Shown here: positions 1 through 10,038 of the stretch, in pieces | Numbering within the stretch: position 1 is the first letter of the stretch | Layout of the letters: each line of letters opens with the position of its first letter | Origin: Nematopogon swammerdamellus | Taxonomy: Eukaryota; Arthropoda; Insecta; Lepidoptera; Adelidae | Reading direction: 5' to 3' | Assembly (NCBI GenBank): GCA_946902875.1 | Contig: OX336350.1 | Span: forward strand, 18,776,048-18,840,047 | DNA length: 64,000 bases | Notes under the pieces: generated by a model | Seen by the model: the letters and a program-made list of their open reading frames with translations, nothing else | What the model was told of the DNA's origin: nothing | Databases searched by the model: none | Made by a program: the position numbers and the translations under genes

Positions 1-16
1 TAGAACAGTACAGAAA

Positions 17-147
17 TGCCTTAGCGCGGGATCTTGTCCTTATCCCTTAGTCGCATTTTTACTATATACACGGGGAGAGATGCAGTGGGGATATTATTTT
101 TAAATACCGGCCCCACACAGTACTTTTAGTACCGGCCTCACATAGTA
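17..147 (-). mobile_element. SINE-3 head fragment
   Basis: Read on the minus strand, this is the 5' head I call H3, starting 'accgtgtggggccggtac' and running through the 'gtcgtaaaaggcgactaagg' block into 'ataaggacaag', the start of the SINE-3 tail. The first ~22 bases of the head are present twice in tandem, as in the copies at 8281 and 9634. The 3' part is missing at the window edge. Positions 148-356 hold nothing I recognise. Confidence 0.7.
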
Positions 148-356
148 AACATTTCAATGTAATAATTTGCAAATGTTTAGGGGTAGATTTTAATGTCAAG
201 GCCACATGTGGGTTATCGGTCTTCAAATGGATCAAAGTTAAAATTAAAATTATTAAGTAGTTTTAATAACCTCAGGGAACCTTAGGCCCAGAAGGACTCG
301 TTCATTTAATTTCCTAATAAATAAAGCGAACTTTCTACGGCCGCGTAACGTACGTC

Positions 357-562
357 ACACATACATACATACCACACACGCTTTATCCCGACAATCAGGG
401 TAAGCAGAGTAATCGGTGTTGCGTTGCAAGAAATTTGGAAAAATTTCAACACAACATCGACCACCACGCTTAGCAAAGTATTCAGACAAGATAATTAGCA
501 GCAAGTAAGGCACAAAGACCCACCTGCAGCACGACTCGGTGGAAGGAACGTAAGTCAATATA
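357..562 (-). mobile_element. SINE-3 tail fragment
   Basis: This is the minus-strand copy of the SINE-3 3' half (tail T3), beginning on the plus strand with a short CATA repeat that is the element's microsatellite tail. It carries the 'cgaccaccacg' block and a degraded version of the inverted repeat around 'cggtgttgtgctg'. It lies head to head with the plus-strand composite SINE that starts at 566. Confidence 0.7.
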
Positions 563-565
563 TGA

Positions 566-839
566 ACCGTGTGGGGCCGGTACTTTAAAAGAATAGCCCC
601 ACTGCATCGCTCCCCGTGTATGTCGTAAAAGGCGACTAAGGGATATTAGCCCGGGTTGGTACCACCGCACTGAATGAAAGGTCGGTCGAAACGGCTATGT
701 AAATAGTTTGTGTTTTCTGTCCAGTTCAGTGTAGCCGGCACCACCGAAGGGAAGCACTGACGTGGCACCAAGTTCAACCGGTGTTATGGGCTCACATCGC
801 GGATGTTGTAGGTGATGTAGCCAAACGTGTCAGTTTCCA

Positions 840-849
<10 letters not shown>
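566..849 (+). mobile_element. composite SINE: head H3, core, tail T1
   Basis: The element starts with H3 ('accgtgtggggccggtac') and switches at 'aagggatat' to the shared core ('gggttggtaccaccgcactg') and tail T1, ending in 'cagtttccat' plus poly(A). About 40 bases of the core are deleted relative to the copies at 9634 and 42622. The poly(A) is followed by a (TA)n run at 849-872. Confidence 0.8.
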
Positions 850-871
<22 letters not shown>

Positions 872-1113
872 CATATACCTCGAGAACCACTTTATCGATT
901 TACATACGGTTTTGAGTGTTACATTATGTCACTTCTGCAGATGGTTTCACGCTATAAATCAAAACGCTACGTCATCGGCGGCCTGAGCTGTGAGCAAAAA
1001 GTCATGCGCTGCGTAGCCGTGTGGAAAATATATTATATATTTTTTTAATTTAAAAGCGTTCACGCCAGGAAATTGTATTAACCCCCCACGCAAAAAGAAG
1101 GGTGTTATATATA

Positions 1114-1505
1114 AGGTGTTTCGCTGACCATGTCATTAACTTCGGGAGGGTTACATACACACTGAAATAAACACTTTACGTAAGAAAAAAACATATGTTT
1201 ATAGGAGCATTTTTTCTCCTAACAAAAAAATTTAATCAAATAAGTAGCTGTAAAAACCAATCATAGTGACCTTGTGACTTACTTACAACAAACAGCTGTT
1301 CTGCGTTTGAACATAGTACGATCATTGACCCCGTACAATGCAAGTTACCTACTGTTACACACAGGTTAATGTTTAGGTAGCTAACATGTTTTGTTAAATT
1401 TCTCGAAAAGTAATACTATAAACATATTTTTTTTTTGCGTAACGTGTTTATTTGAGTGTCTATGTAACCCTCCCGAAGTTAATGACATGGTCATCGTAAC
1501 ACCCT
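1114..1505. mobile_element. MITE-1 copy A (terminal inverted repeats)
   Basis: A 392-bp non-coding element. Its ends are inverted copies of each other for about 70 bases: 'gaccatgtcattaacttcgg' follows the left end and its complement precedes the right end. It is flanked by 'tata' on both sides, compatible with a TA target as in Tc1/mariner-like elements, but the superfamily is not proven. A second, nearly identical copy lies at 57305-57695. No open frame is present, so it would need a transposase from elsewhere. Confidence 0.85.
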
Positions 1506-1515
1506 ATATAAGTTT

Positions 1516-1960
1516 AACGTGTGTGTATATAGGTGTGTCTGTCTGTGGTACGGATGGACCGATTTGGATGCGGTTTTTTTTATTGGAAAGCGGGTTTAAT
1601 CGAGATGGTTATTAGCTTTTTTATGGAAACTGACACGGTTGGCTACATCACATACAACATCCGTGATGTCAGCCCATAACACCGGGTGAACTAGGTGCCA
1701 CGTCAGTGCTTACCTTTGGTCGTGCCGGCTACACTGAACTGGACGGAAAACACAAACTATTTACATAGCCGTTTCGACAGACGTTTCATTCAGTGCGGTG
1801 GTACCAACCCTGGCGGGTTGAACCCTACCACCTAGTAATGTAAGAAAGGAAGAAACCTACAGTTTCACTTGGCTAGGTTTGTAATTAAATAATCAAGTAA
1901 TTAAAAAAATTAATTATCTTAAAAAGCGGACCGATTTGCATGCGGTTTTTTTTTAAAAAA
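1516..1960 (+). repeat. dispersed repeat with 'accgatttggatgcgg', split by a SINE
   Basis: The block at 1516-1612 contains 'ggaccgatttggatgcgg' after a GT-rich stretch and matches a block at 49107-49205. A related sequence 'ggaccgatttgcatgcgg' occurs at 1928-1945. The SINE-1 fragment at 1617-1868 lies between them. The class of this repeat is not clear from the sequence; it resembles the 3' part of a LINE or Helitron-like family. Confidence 0.5.
1617..1868 (-). mobile_element. SINE-1 fragment (tail T1 and core)
   Basis: Poly(T) followed by 'atggaaactgacacggttgg' marks the 3' end of T1 on the minus strand. It continues through the full tail and into the core ('accctaccacctagta'). The tRNA/5S head is absent, so this is a 5'-truncated insertion. 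Confidence 0.8.
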
Positions 1961-2018
1961 GCTTGAAATAAAAGTTTAATTACAAATAAAAAAAAACTGA
2001 CGCTTAAAAACTCCAAAA

Positions 2019-2150
2019 ATAATTTCTGTTTACTCACTTAAAGGAGTCGGGGGACCGCTAAATAAATAAAATATTAAAAAAAACCCAGAGCTGCGCGGGA
2101 TTTTACTTAGCGGTTCCCCGACTCCTTTATGTAAGTAAACGGAAATTATC
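2019..2150. repeat. fold-back repeat with ~46-bp arms
   Basis: The arms at 2019-2065 and 2103-2150 are inverted copies with a few mismatches; each contains 'aaaggagtcgggg' or its complement. The ~37-base loop contains 'gagctgcgcggg'. One arm plus loop recurs at 5394-5490. It looks like a short MITE or its remnant. Confidence 0.65.
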
Positions 2151-2295
2151 TTTGACTTATTATGGGTCGAGGGTTTTTTAAATTTGTAATTTAACTTTTC
2201 TATGTATTGTTGTTGAGGGGGGAATCGCGAGTAGTCAGTAGGTATTTTGGGGGGCGGGGCAAAGGCCAAGGGGGGAAACGCTACTAGGAGTATAG

Positions 2296-2700
2296 TACTA
2301 GGCCGGCTAAGAGCCACATGTCGCGCTTTAAATAAAAAAAAATCTGTTAAGTGCGACTTTTACTCGCGCATTGAGGTTTCCGTATCTGTCCGCTATTATC
2401 CGCCTATCTTTTGTCTTTCAACAATGCAATGTATAAAAGCCTGTGGCGCCATCTATTATTCAATAGTGTGACCAATCTATTTTTCGGACGTTTGTTGTAT
2501 GGGAGCCACCCTTAATTTTTAACATTTTCTTTTTTTTATTATTTGTTGTTATATCCGCCATAGTAACACATATTCTGTGAAAATTTCAACAGGCTACCTA
2601 TTAAGGTTCAATAGATACAGCCCTCGGACAGACGGACGGACAGACGGACGGCGGAGGCTTAGTAATAGGCTTCCGTACGGGATACGGAAACCTAACAAGG
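2296..2700 (+). repeat. LINE-A tail followed by dispersed repeat D2
   Basis: Positions ~2296-2340 match the 3' terminus of LINE-A ('catgtcgcgcttt' then A-rich). After this comes D2: 'ttcaacaggctacctatta', 'acagccctcggacagacgg', then 'ttccgtacgggatacgg'. The same arrangement is found at 14840-15215 on the plus strand and as D2 alone at 25998-26440 on the minus strand. I see no coding capacity. Confidence 0.6.
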
Positions 2701-2748
2701 TGTGTGTAGCAATGCTTTTGAATACTTTCGGCCGCGTACGTAACTGGG

Positions 2749-3425
2749 TTTCGTAACTGGTTGCGGTAGAAGAACATTTATTCTTCGTTGGTAACTGGTT
2801 TCGGTAGAAGAATATTTATTCTTCGTTTGGTAACTGGTTTCGGTAGAAGAATATTTATTCTTCGTTGGTAACTGGTTTCGGTAGAAGAATATTTATTCTT
2901 CGTTGGTAACTGGTTTCGGTAGAAGAATACTTATTCTTCTTTGGTAACTGGTTTCGGTTGAAGAATATTTATTCTTCGTTGGTAACTGGTTTCGGTAAAA
3001 GAATATTTATTCTTCGTTGGTAACTGGTTGCGGTAGAAGAACATTTATTCTTCGTTGGTAACTGGTTTCGGTAGAAGAATATTTATTCTTCGTTGGTAAC
3101 TGGTTGCGGTAGAAGAACATTTATTCTTCGTTGGTAACTGGTTTCGGTAGAAGAATATTTATTCTTCGTTGGTAACTCGTTTCGGTAGAAGAATACTTAT
3201 TCTTCGTTGGTAACTGGTTTCGGTAGAAGAATATTTATTCTTCGTTGGTAACTGGTTTCGGTAGAAGAATATTTATTCTTCGTTGGTAACTGGTTTCGGT
3301 AGAAGAATACTTATTCTTCGTTGGTAACTGGTTTCGGTAGAAGAATATTTATTCTTCGTTGGTAACTGGTTTCGGTAGAAGAATATTTATTCTTCGTTGG
3401 TAACTGGTTTCGGTAGAGGAATTTT
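2749..3425. repeat. 38-bp minisatellite, about 18 units
   Basis: Tandem array of a 38-base unit starting 'ggtaactggtttcggtag'. Each unit contains the perfect palindrome 'gaagaatatttattcttc' (8-bp arms, 2-base centre). Variants include 'gttgcgg' for 'gtttcgg' and 'aacattt' for 'aatattt', and they are interspersed rather than clustered. There are no spacers, so it is a true tandem repeat and not a CRISPR array. Confidence 0.95.
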
Positions 3426-3429
3426 AATT

Positions 3430-3785
3430 CTTTAAGACATATTGCGCGATGTGCTGGTTTAGCTCGTTTACCAGCAAAATACATAAAAATCGGCTACGCG
3501 GTCCGCTGCAACGCCAAACCCCCATAGCTTAGAAATTTTCCAATAACCAATAACTCTTGACTGGAGATAAAGAAGATATACACGCTTCGCTATCTCTTAT
3601 ATTGCACGCCGAGCGTTGTAAAGCCTGTGACGCGGGACCGCTTACTGGAAATTCAGCGGTTCACGGCGGCGAATGTTCCACTGTGTGAAGGTGTACAGTC
3701 ACCCGTCTAAAAAGCCATGACCGTACTTGGAACTCTGTCGTATTTGAAAGTCGCAGTGTTGGAATATACCTATAACATAACGTCT
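3430..3785. other. no recognised feature
   Basis: About 350 bases of non-repetitive sequence. I see no long open frame, RNA gene or transposon end. Confidence 0.6.
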
Positions 3786-4183
3786 GCCTCGATAGCTCAG
3801 TGGTGCAGACAGTCGACTGTCGCTATTGATGGTTAAGCAACGCTGGGCCGGTCAGTGCTTGGATGGGTCACCCATCCAAGTTCGACCGTTGGAGGCTAAC
3901 CGTGGTTCGGATTCCACGTTAAACTGTAGGTCCCTTTCCTTCTTACCTTACTAGGTGGTAGGGATAATCCTGCCCGGGTTGGTACCACCGCACTGAATGA
4001 AACATCGTCGGTCGAAACGGCTATGTAAATAGTTTGTGTTTTCCGTCCAGTTCAGTGTAGCCGGCACGACCGAAAGGAAGCACTGACGTGGCACCTAGTT
4101 CACCTGGTGTTATGGGTTGACCTCAAGATACTGTAAGTGATTTAGCCAACCGTGTCAGGTTCCATAAAAGAAAACATAAAAAA
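3786..4183 (+). mobile_element. SINE-1, full length, tRNA/5S chimeric head
   Basis: The 5' end 'gcctcgatagctcagtgg' contains a tRNA A-box ('tagctcagtgg'). It is followed by a 5S rRNA-like block starting 'gttaagcaacgctggg' and reaching 'cttggatggg', and then by a tRNA B-box-like 'ggttcggattcc'. The shared core follows, then tail T1, 'cagg ttccat' and an A-rich tail. In this copy the 5S-like box has become a snap-back: 'cttggatgggt' is followed after one base by its own complement. The known parallel is the 5S-derived SINE3 class; placement of the 5S block between tRNA A and B boxes is read directly from the sequence. Confidence 0.85.
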
Positions 4184-4186
4184 TAC

Positions 4187-4283
4187 CCTGCGAAATTTCT
4201 TGCCGGTTCTTCTTCGTGGGTGTAATAATCGAACCGGATAGAACGACTAGTGACAAGTTCGAGTGCAGTCTTACTGCCATCTG
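4187..4283 (+). mobile_element. non-LTR 3'-end fragment ('ttcttgccggttcttctt')
   Basis: The motif 'ttcttgccggttcttctt' followed by 'aatcgaaccgg' also occurs as variants at 41128-41245, 42205-42305 and, reversed, at 14575-14645. This fits 5'-truncated 3' ends of one LINE family. The clade is not assignable here. Confidence 0.45.
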
Positions 4284-4284
4284 A

Positions 4285-4535
4285 ATGATCAATCCTTACC
4301 TATAATAAAATCCAACGTCTGCTTTCTGTCTGAGTGTCTGAGTGTATGTCTGTCTGTCCGCTTATAACTCGAGAACCACTGAACCGATTTTAATAAAACA
4401 AAATTCTACGGATAGCTTGATTCTTCCCATCAACTATAGGCTACTTACTATCACGCTAAATAGCTTATGAGGTTAGCAGTGAAGTGAAATATGAGAGCGG
4501 GCGGAGCCGCGGGCACAGCTTGTAAACAATAAGTT
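4285..4535 (-). repeat. dispersed repeat D1
   Basis: The minus strand reads from 'agctgtgcccgcggctccgc' through 'gatgggaagaatcaagct', 'gttctcgagttataagcgg' and a 'cagaca' tract to 'cagacgttggattttatt'. Other copies are at 11069-11287, 47745-47992 and 58832-59047. Their ends are consistent, so this is a discrete mobile unit, but I see no inverted termini and no open frame. Confidence 0.65.
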
Positions 4536-4615
4536 ATTCAGTCTGACTAATCGTTGCATGAAGCAATACAAATTGGGAAACCTTCATAACAGAACGTCCT
4601 TGGGTTAAATTGAAT

Positions 4616-4880
4616 TAGAAGTCTTCCAAAAGGTCAAGACTGAAGTGAGGCGACGTTTATCGATTGGAGAATCTGAAGTAGAATAGGGCGTGAACAATCG
4701 GTTCCCTTGGCCGGTTTTATAGGTGCTCCGAGCATCGTCCCGAATTACTTGCGCTCTCTCTACCGCCACCCCCGGTCATCACCGCTTCTCCATCGGGTGA
4801 TCCAGTGCGTGTCGTGCTTCGCCCAAGATCCTGGCGAAGAGCGGCGCCGCACGCATCCTGTGCCCCTCCGCGCAGTAAAT
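4616..4880 (+). pseudogene. degenerate LINE-B fragment
   Basis: 'gaacaatcggttcccttgg' followed by 'ttttataggtgctcc' aligns with the LINE-B coding stretch at 10268-10310 (residues RTIGSLSLFYRY). The downstream reading is frameshifted and contains stops, so this is a dead relic. Confidence 0.45.
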
Positions 4881-5021
4881 AAAATATAAAAACTCAAGCT
4901 GCGCCAAATATATATTACGTACTAGATAAATCACTCGGCCAACTAACATGTTCCACCGAGTTGCGGTTCACGATCCTCAAGTCTCTTAGTCGAGCGCGAG
5001 AGGGCGCAGTCGTCGCCTGCC

Positions 5022-5046
5022 AGGCGCGATCGCAGCGATCGCGCCT
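5022..5046. repeat. perfect GC-rich palindrome
   Basis: Twelve-base arms 'aggcgcgatcgc' and their complement are separated by one A. The palindrome contains 'gcgatcgc' twice. Its function is unknown. Confidence 0.9.
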
Positions 5047-5393
5047 CGCCTACTTTAAACTAATACATTTGTCGATGCGAAGGTGCGATGGCGAATCTGG
5101 AGATGAAGTGTTAGAATAAAAAGACAGTATGCACACCGAGACACCGACGCACGAGTGCGATCGTTCTCCCTACCCCTTGTCTCTCTCCCGCACGCTTCCC
5201 GCCCCGCACGAGCCCCCCACACCGGCCGCCAGACCGTCGCCCACACGCTTCCCGCCCCGCGTGCGGTCCCCTCTTACGCTCGAGCTCGACTCTGCGCTCC
5301 GCCTCCCCGCTGCCTTACCCCATACCTCAGCCGCTGGAACACCGCTTCTCTGTATATTTCTTCGGAGCGATAAATCTATATAATATTTCATTT
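5047..5393. other. GC/CpG-rich, pyrimidine-rich stretch without a gene
   Basis: The plus strand is C-rich ('cccgccccgcacgagccccc'). Several overlapping frames stay open, but they differ only through composition bias and show no domain. A purine-rich stretch of similar composition lies at 13670-13820. It could be a CpG-rich promoter remnant or part of an unrecognised element. Confidence 0.35.
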
Positions 5394-5490
5394 AAGAGCT
5401 GCGCGGATATTTATTTAGCGATCCTCCGACTCATTTAAGTTAGTGCCTGAACGGAAATTATTTTTGACTTTTTAAGAGTTTAGGGGTTTT
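5394..5490. repeat. half copy of the fold-back repeat at 2019-2150
   Basis: 'gagctgcgcgg' is followed by 'atttatttagcg', 'ccgactcatttaag' and 'acggaaattattttt', matching the loop and right arm of the element at 2019-2150. The left arm is missing. Confidence 0.6.
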
Positions 5491-5972
5491 TAGGAATTAG
5501 AGCTGGACCTCCTCTCTACTATCTCTTCCGCGGTTTATACTTATCCGAATTTCATACAAAGTTTGTTTCGCGACAAATATAGCTTGCTCTCCCTCGTGTT
5601 GTCTGTCCGTCCATCCCAGCCCGTTGGGTCTAACCTTGTTTGACAGTGGTGACAGGCAGACTGGCACATATCTAGAGCGTCGAGGCATCATGATTATGAA
5701 TTTTTAAAGCGTTTCTTTTTCCGTTGTTGTGGGACCAGACCACGGAGAAAAGAGGTAGAGAAGAGTCGGTCTGAGAAAATTGTGTACCGTGTGCTCACCG
5801 ACTCGGCGCATATATGTCATCGAAGTGGGCACATTGATTCTATAAGTGGGTACGGCATTGCACCAGTTGCGTGCACCGAGTGATCGCGTGTTGCGACCCA
5901 TCTTACGTGGATTAAAATGGTGCCTGATTGGTGGAGAAGCTACGAAATCGTACCTTATGGGAACCGCTGATC
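5491..5972. other. no recognised feature
   Basis: No open frame of interest, RNA gene or repeat end that I can support. Confidence 0.55.
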
Positions 5973-6196
5973 TAAACTGTAGGTCCCTTCTCTTGCCCCT
6001 TACTAGGTGGTGGGCTCAAATTGTATCCAACTGGGTTGGTTGGTACTACCGCACTGAACGAATGATGGCCACATAGCAGCATCGGCTGTGTTTCTCCTAT
6101 TGTCCAGTGCAGCCAGCAATTCAAAGGTTTTTTTTTATATGGAAACTGACACGGTTGGCTACATCACCTACAACATCCGTGATGTCAGCCCATAGG
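5973..6196. mobile_element. SINE-2 core fragment abutted by inverted SINE-1 tail
   Basis: 5973-6122 on the plus strand is the SINE-2 type core ('ctcaaattgtatcc', 'ggtactaccgcactgaa') and the first part of tail T2. At 6129 it switches to poly(T) and the minus-strand end of T1 ('atggaaactgacacggttgg'), which stops at 6196. The junction records a second insertion into a SINE-2 copy. Confidence 0.75.
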
Positions 6197-6701
6197 TAAT
6201 CCTAATTAGTTATGCTTGGTTGAAATGTTATCTATAGGTATTTAAAATATTGGTCGACTTACAGACAAACTCTGCGTGCTCAAAGTTTGCACCGGACAGT
6301 TTATTCTGCAGACAGGGCTCATTAAGCAAACAGTCAACGGTCGCGGTACCAGGTGTAATTTATAATATGTAGGGTAGTTTAGGTACATACGAGTACCTAT
6401 TAGTAAATAATGAACATCCAGCTTTAAGAAAAGAGTATATATATTGATCTGGCCTTGAGCTAACAATGGGATAGCTCCTTGGGCAGACCCCTTTCATATT
6501 TTTTTTTGATGGGCGAATTCACTAAAGTTCAAAGGTTCAAATTACGAAACATTGCGATCTCTTAAGTGGTGAGTAGGAGAGGTTATGGGACTCACGGTTC
6601 CGCTATCAGCTCCTCCTTCAGGATCCTCTTCTTTCAACTGAACGAAGCACAATATCCCTCGATGGTAGGTACCTACGCCAGTATTATAAGTATTCTATGG
6701 T
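6197..6701. other. no recognised feature
   Basis: Mixed-composition non-coding sequence. Short open frames only. Confidence 0.5.
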
Positions 6702-7392
6702 GCAGGCCCGTCTCTTTAGTAATAGGTGCCCGGGGCGAACACAAGCTTAGTGCCCCTCCGTCCGCTGCCGTCCCAGACTCATAACATCATAGGTGATTTT
6801 ATTTTATGCGGCGAGTTTAAATTAATTTTAATTTTTAATTTTATGTCAGTGCACTTAATGTGTAGGTAATATTAGGGTTAAATTAATAAAAAAACATTAC
6901 TTTAAGGAAACATATTTTAATAAAGTAAAGTGTCTAGAGATATAAAGTAGAAAGAAAGTACAGAAATACATAGAACGATTAGATGGAACCAACGGTTTAT
7001 TATAAATTTATTAATGTAGGTGTTAGTCTTAACAGGATAAACAAAAATTACAATGGAATTTTACGAGCTTTTGCGTTGGCGAATGATGATATTACATCTG
7101 TCTCGCTTCGGCGCGCGCCTCACCCTGCTCGCGCGCCCCGACCGGGTCACCAAATTTACCTACTGTACCGAACTCGTGGCAATGCACAATAGCTAGTGTT
7201 TATTTATTATTTATATATATTTTTAAGCAGGTATGTCTTTTGTTTCCGAAGCGTAATTTTAGAGAAAGCTTAGGCGGCGGAGGTGGCGGAAGGAAAGCCT
7301 ATGCGGCAAACGATCGGGGCGCCTGCGGCGCCCCTCTAGCCAGGGCGCCCGGGGCGACCGCCCCGCTCGCCCCGCCCTTGAGACGGCCCTGC
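6702..7392. mobile_element. candidate terminal-inverted-repeat element with GC-rich ends
   Basis: The left end 'gcaggcccgtctctt' is approximately the inverse complement of the right end 'tgagacggccctgc'. Next to each is a 'cgcccggggcgac' or 'gtgcccggggcga' block. The interior is AT-rich without a coding frame. This fits a non-autonomous DNA transposon, but I could not identify a target duplication. Confidence 0.4.
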
Positions 7393-8265
7393 CTACGTGC
7401 CTTCGCTCAGCAAACCAAACGATCCTGGACGTACTCTCGGTTCAGGCAGAACCCCGACAACTTCTCACAATAAGTCATTAACAATATTTTATTTGATAGA
7501 TAGAAATTATTTTATTAAACTTAGCTGGATTTAATTGTTTTGCGGAATACATGTAGAACGCGCGCGGCGCGTGGGTTGACCAACGTTAACTGGCGGTTCA
7601 ATTCAAATTATGAACGGTCAATAGCTGACTATGTACGTATAGATGCGTGAGTACTTGCACTATACCTTTGTTTGTGGTGGGAACAGGAGAGAACGGAGAA
7701 GAAATAGCAATGTTGTTATAAAACAAACAATTTAATATAAATTCGCGATTTCGGCGCGAACATATATATTAATTAGCTAGGCCAGACGAAGAATATCTTT
7801 CCCCACTCCTACAATCCACAGATCTTCAAATCGCGGGTTAATAGCCTTTCCCCAGCGACATTAGTCCACCTCCAAGTCGGACTGGCACCTCCTCGGGGTT
7901 GTGAAATTGGCTGCACCTGTGGCTTCGACCTCGGGCAGAGCCACCCAGTTCGGAAGCAATAAAAATATATATATATTCTTCGTCTGGTCGTTTTAGACTT
8001 GTATTGGTATTACATTACTCCCCACCCAAGTGCATCTCGGAAGAGGGGATAGATGTGTGATGGATGTTGTAGATATGTATATGCATCTTTTTAATTCATT
8101 GTTTCATCAACCGTTTATTGTAGGTTGAGCTCTTCTAAATAATTTTTGTTACAATTTTTGCAGTTTGTATTGCAGCCTGTTGTTGCAAAACTTCTATTTT
8201 TTTTATATCTGCTTCTGATAATTTTTGTATACTTGCTAAGTTCCTAAGCAAATAAATCAATCAAT
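7393..8265. other. unassigned stretch with an inverted repeat
   Basis: A 16-base sequence 'ccagacgaagaatat' at ~7784 recurs inverted at ~7975. Between them lies a region that, read on the minus strand, encodes a short peptide interrupted by stops. It could be a retroelement remnant; the evidence is not decisive. Confidence 0.3.
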
Positions 8266-8280
8266 TGAATTATTAAATGT

Positions 8281-8635
8281 ACCGTGTGGTGCCGGTACTT
8301 GAAAGTACCGTGTGGTGCCGGTACTTGAAAAGAATAGCCCCACTGCATCTCTCCCCGTGCATGTCGTAAGAGGCGACTAAGGGATAAGGACAAGATACTG
8401 CGCTAAAGGGCGACAGGCTAGCCACTTCTCACCTTGGCGCGAGTCCTTCCACCTAGTCATGCAGCAGGTGGGTTCTTCGTGTCTTACTTCCTGATTGATA
8501 GTTGTCTTGTCCGTGTACTGTGCTAAACGTGGTGGTCGGTGTTGTGCTGTAATTTACCAGAGTCCTTATAGCACAACACCGGTTACTCTGCTTACCCTGA
8601 TTGTCGGGATACAGCGTGTGTTATGTATGTATGTA
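8281..8635 (+). mobile_element. SINE-3 complete copy with 15-bp target duplication
   Basis: The 15 bases 'tgaattattaaatgt' at 8266-8280 are repeated exactly at 8636-8650, so the element boundaries are defined. The 355-bp element starts with H3, with its first 26 bases duplicated. It runs through the 'gcgacaggctagccac' block and a tail containing the inverted pair 'ggtgttgtgct' and 'agcacaacacc', and ends in a short TATG microsatellite instead of poly(A). A long perfect duplication indicates target-primed reverse transcription. I see no clear A and B boxes, so whether it is a Pol III SINE or a LINE-derived sequence is open. Confidence 0.9.
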
Positions 8636-8650
8636 TGAATTATTAAATGT

Positions 8651-9093
8651 ACATTTCTTTACAGTCAGGAACGTTCTTCTGTGATTTCTGTAACTTTCTA
8701 TTACTTTAACTTTTATTAACTAACCTGTAACTTTTAAAAAGACTTTCTTAAATTAAAACTCAACCGCGACCGCTAGCGCTGTGCGTAATGAGCCCGCATT
8801 CTAGTTTACGATGTTTTGACAATACTAAACTTTTATCTCTGACAATCTCCGTTGTGTGGTTTACGAGTTATTGTCAGACCCCGCCGCCGCCGCCGGTGCG
8901 TCGGAGCGGTGTCTTGATTCTGCGGCGCGGCGGGGCGATATGGCCAGATGTAAATATTTGTGTAATTTTCAGTTTCAGTTTGCTAACTATAGCTGACGGC
9001 TCTTTCGTGTGATGGACCAAGTTCAGGGCTCGGCTAAAGATGCGAGTTAGACCGCAGTCGAGTTTTCTGGCTCGTTCTCTCTCGCCGTGCATA
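8651..9093. other. no recognised gene; CGG-rich patch
   Basis: AT-rich sequence with a 'ccgccgccgccgccgg' patch at 8881-8897. Nothing else is supported. Confidence 0.5.
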
Positions 9094-10038
9094 TACAGGA
9101 TGTTGTAACGGCCACTACATTAAATTTAGGAAATGACTATTGGGATCGATAGTAATAAAAAAGTCTTTTTTTTATTTCTTTTAAATAAAAAGTTGCAGTT
9201 TTCATACAAACTAATTGTTTAATTTAGTGTAAAAAGGATCTAATGTTCCGCACGAACGTGGGAATGAAAGGCGCGCGGTGAGTGAGCGAGCAGGGACGAG
9301 TGCGCGGAGCGAGGAAATGCGCGGCGGGGGCGGCGGGGGCGTCGCGGCGTGAGTTCTTCGACCCCGACCGTTCCCGCGCCAGCACCCTCCCCTAACGCCG
9401 CCAAATTACACTTGACGAAAACATACATTTCAAAAATTTATATCTCAAAAACTAGACACTTTAGAGGAAAACTTGATTTACTTTTTTGTCTCGGAAAAAC
9501 ACAAGGATTGCGCTGGCGAAATTAATGTTCATTCATGCTCATTCCCACGTTCATGCGTTCATTAGATCCTTTTTAAACTTATTTAAATGGAATTCGGAAA
9601 AAAAATATTTGACTTTTTTGTTACTATTACTGTACCGTGTGGGGCCGGTATTGTACCGTGTGGGGCCGGTACTTTAAAAGAATAGCCCCACTGCATCTCT
9701 CCCCGTGTATGTCGTAAAAGGCGACTAAGGGATATGTCTCCCTTCTTATATCACTAGGTGGTAGGGTTTAACCCGTCCGGGTTGGTACCACCGCACTGAA
9801 TGAAAAGTCGGTCGAAACGGCTATGTAAATAGTTTGTGTTTTCCGTCCAGTTCAGTGTAGCTGGCACGACCGAAGGGAAGCACTGACGTGGCACCAAGTT
9901 CACCCGGTGTAATGGGCTGACATCACGGATTTTGTAGGTGATGTAGCCAACCGTGTCAGTTTCCATAAAAAAAAAAAAAAAACTATTGATCCCAATAATC
10001 TTTTCCTTTTAATGTAGTGGCCGTTGCAACACTCTGTA
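9094..10038. mobile_element. fold-back DNA element, nested SINE in right arm
   Basis: The left end 'tacaggatgttgtaacggcc' is matched in inverse at the right end (10019-10038). The arms are long: 'gtaaaaaggatctaatg' at ~9229 and 'gaacgtgggaatga' are found inverted at ~9532-9575. The flanks read 'ta' on both sides, compatible with a TA target. A composite SINE (9634-9982) interrupts the right arm. Once it is removed the arms pair over roughly 180 bases. The single-copy centre is 9265-9525, GC-rich at 9270-9400. No transposase is encoded. Confidence 0.75.
9634..9982 (+). mobile_element. composite SINE: head H3, core, tail T1
   Basis: H3 starts with a duplicated 5' end ('accgtgtggggccggta' twice). 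It joins the core at 'ctcccttcttat', followed by complete T1 and poly(A). 'actatt' flanks the insertion on both sides as a probable short target duplication in the arm of the surrounding fold-back element. Confidence 0.85.

Noticed and set aside
2749..3425. CRISPR-like array
   Set aside because: Units follow each other without unique spacers, and the surroundings are eukaryotic retroelements.
5129..5391. Proline/arginine-rich frames at 5129-5391
   Set aside because: Low-complexity composition, frames open on both strands, no homology recognised.
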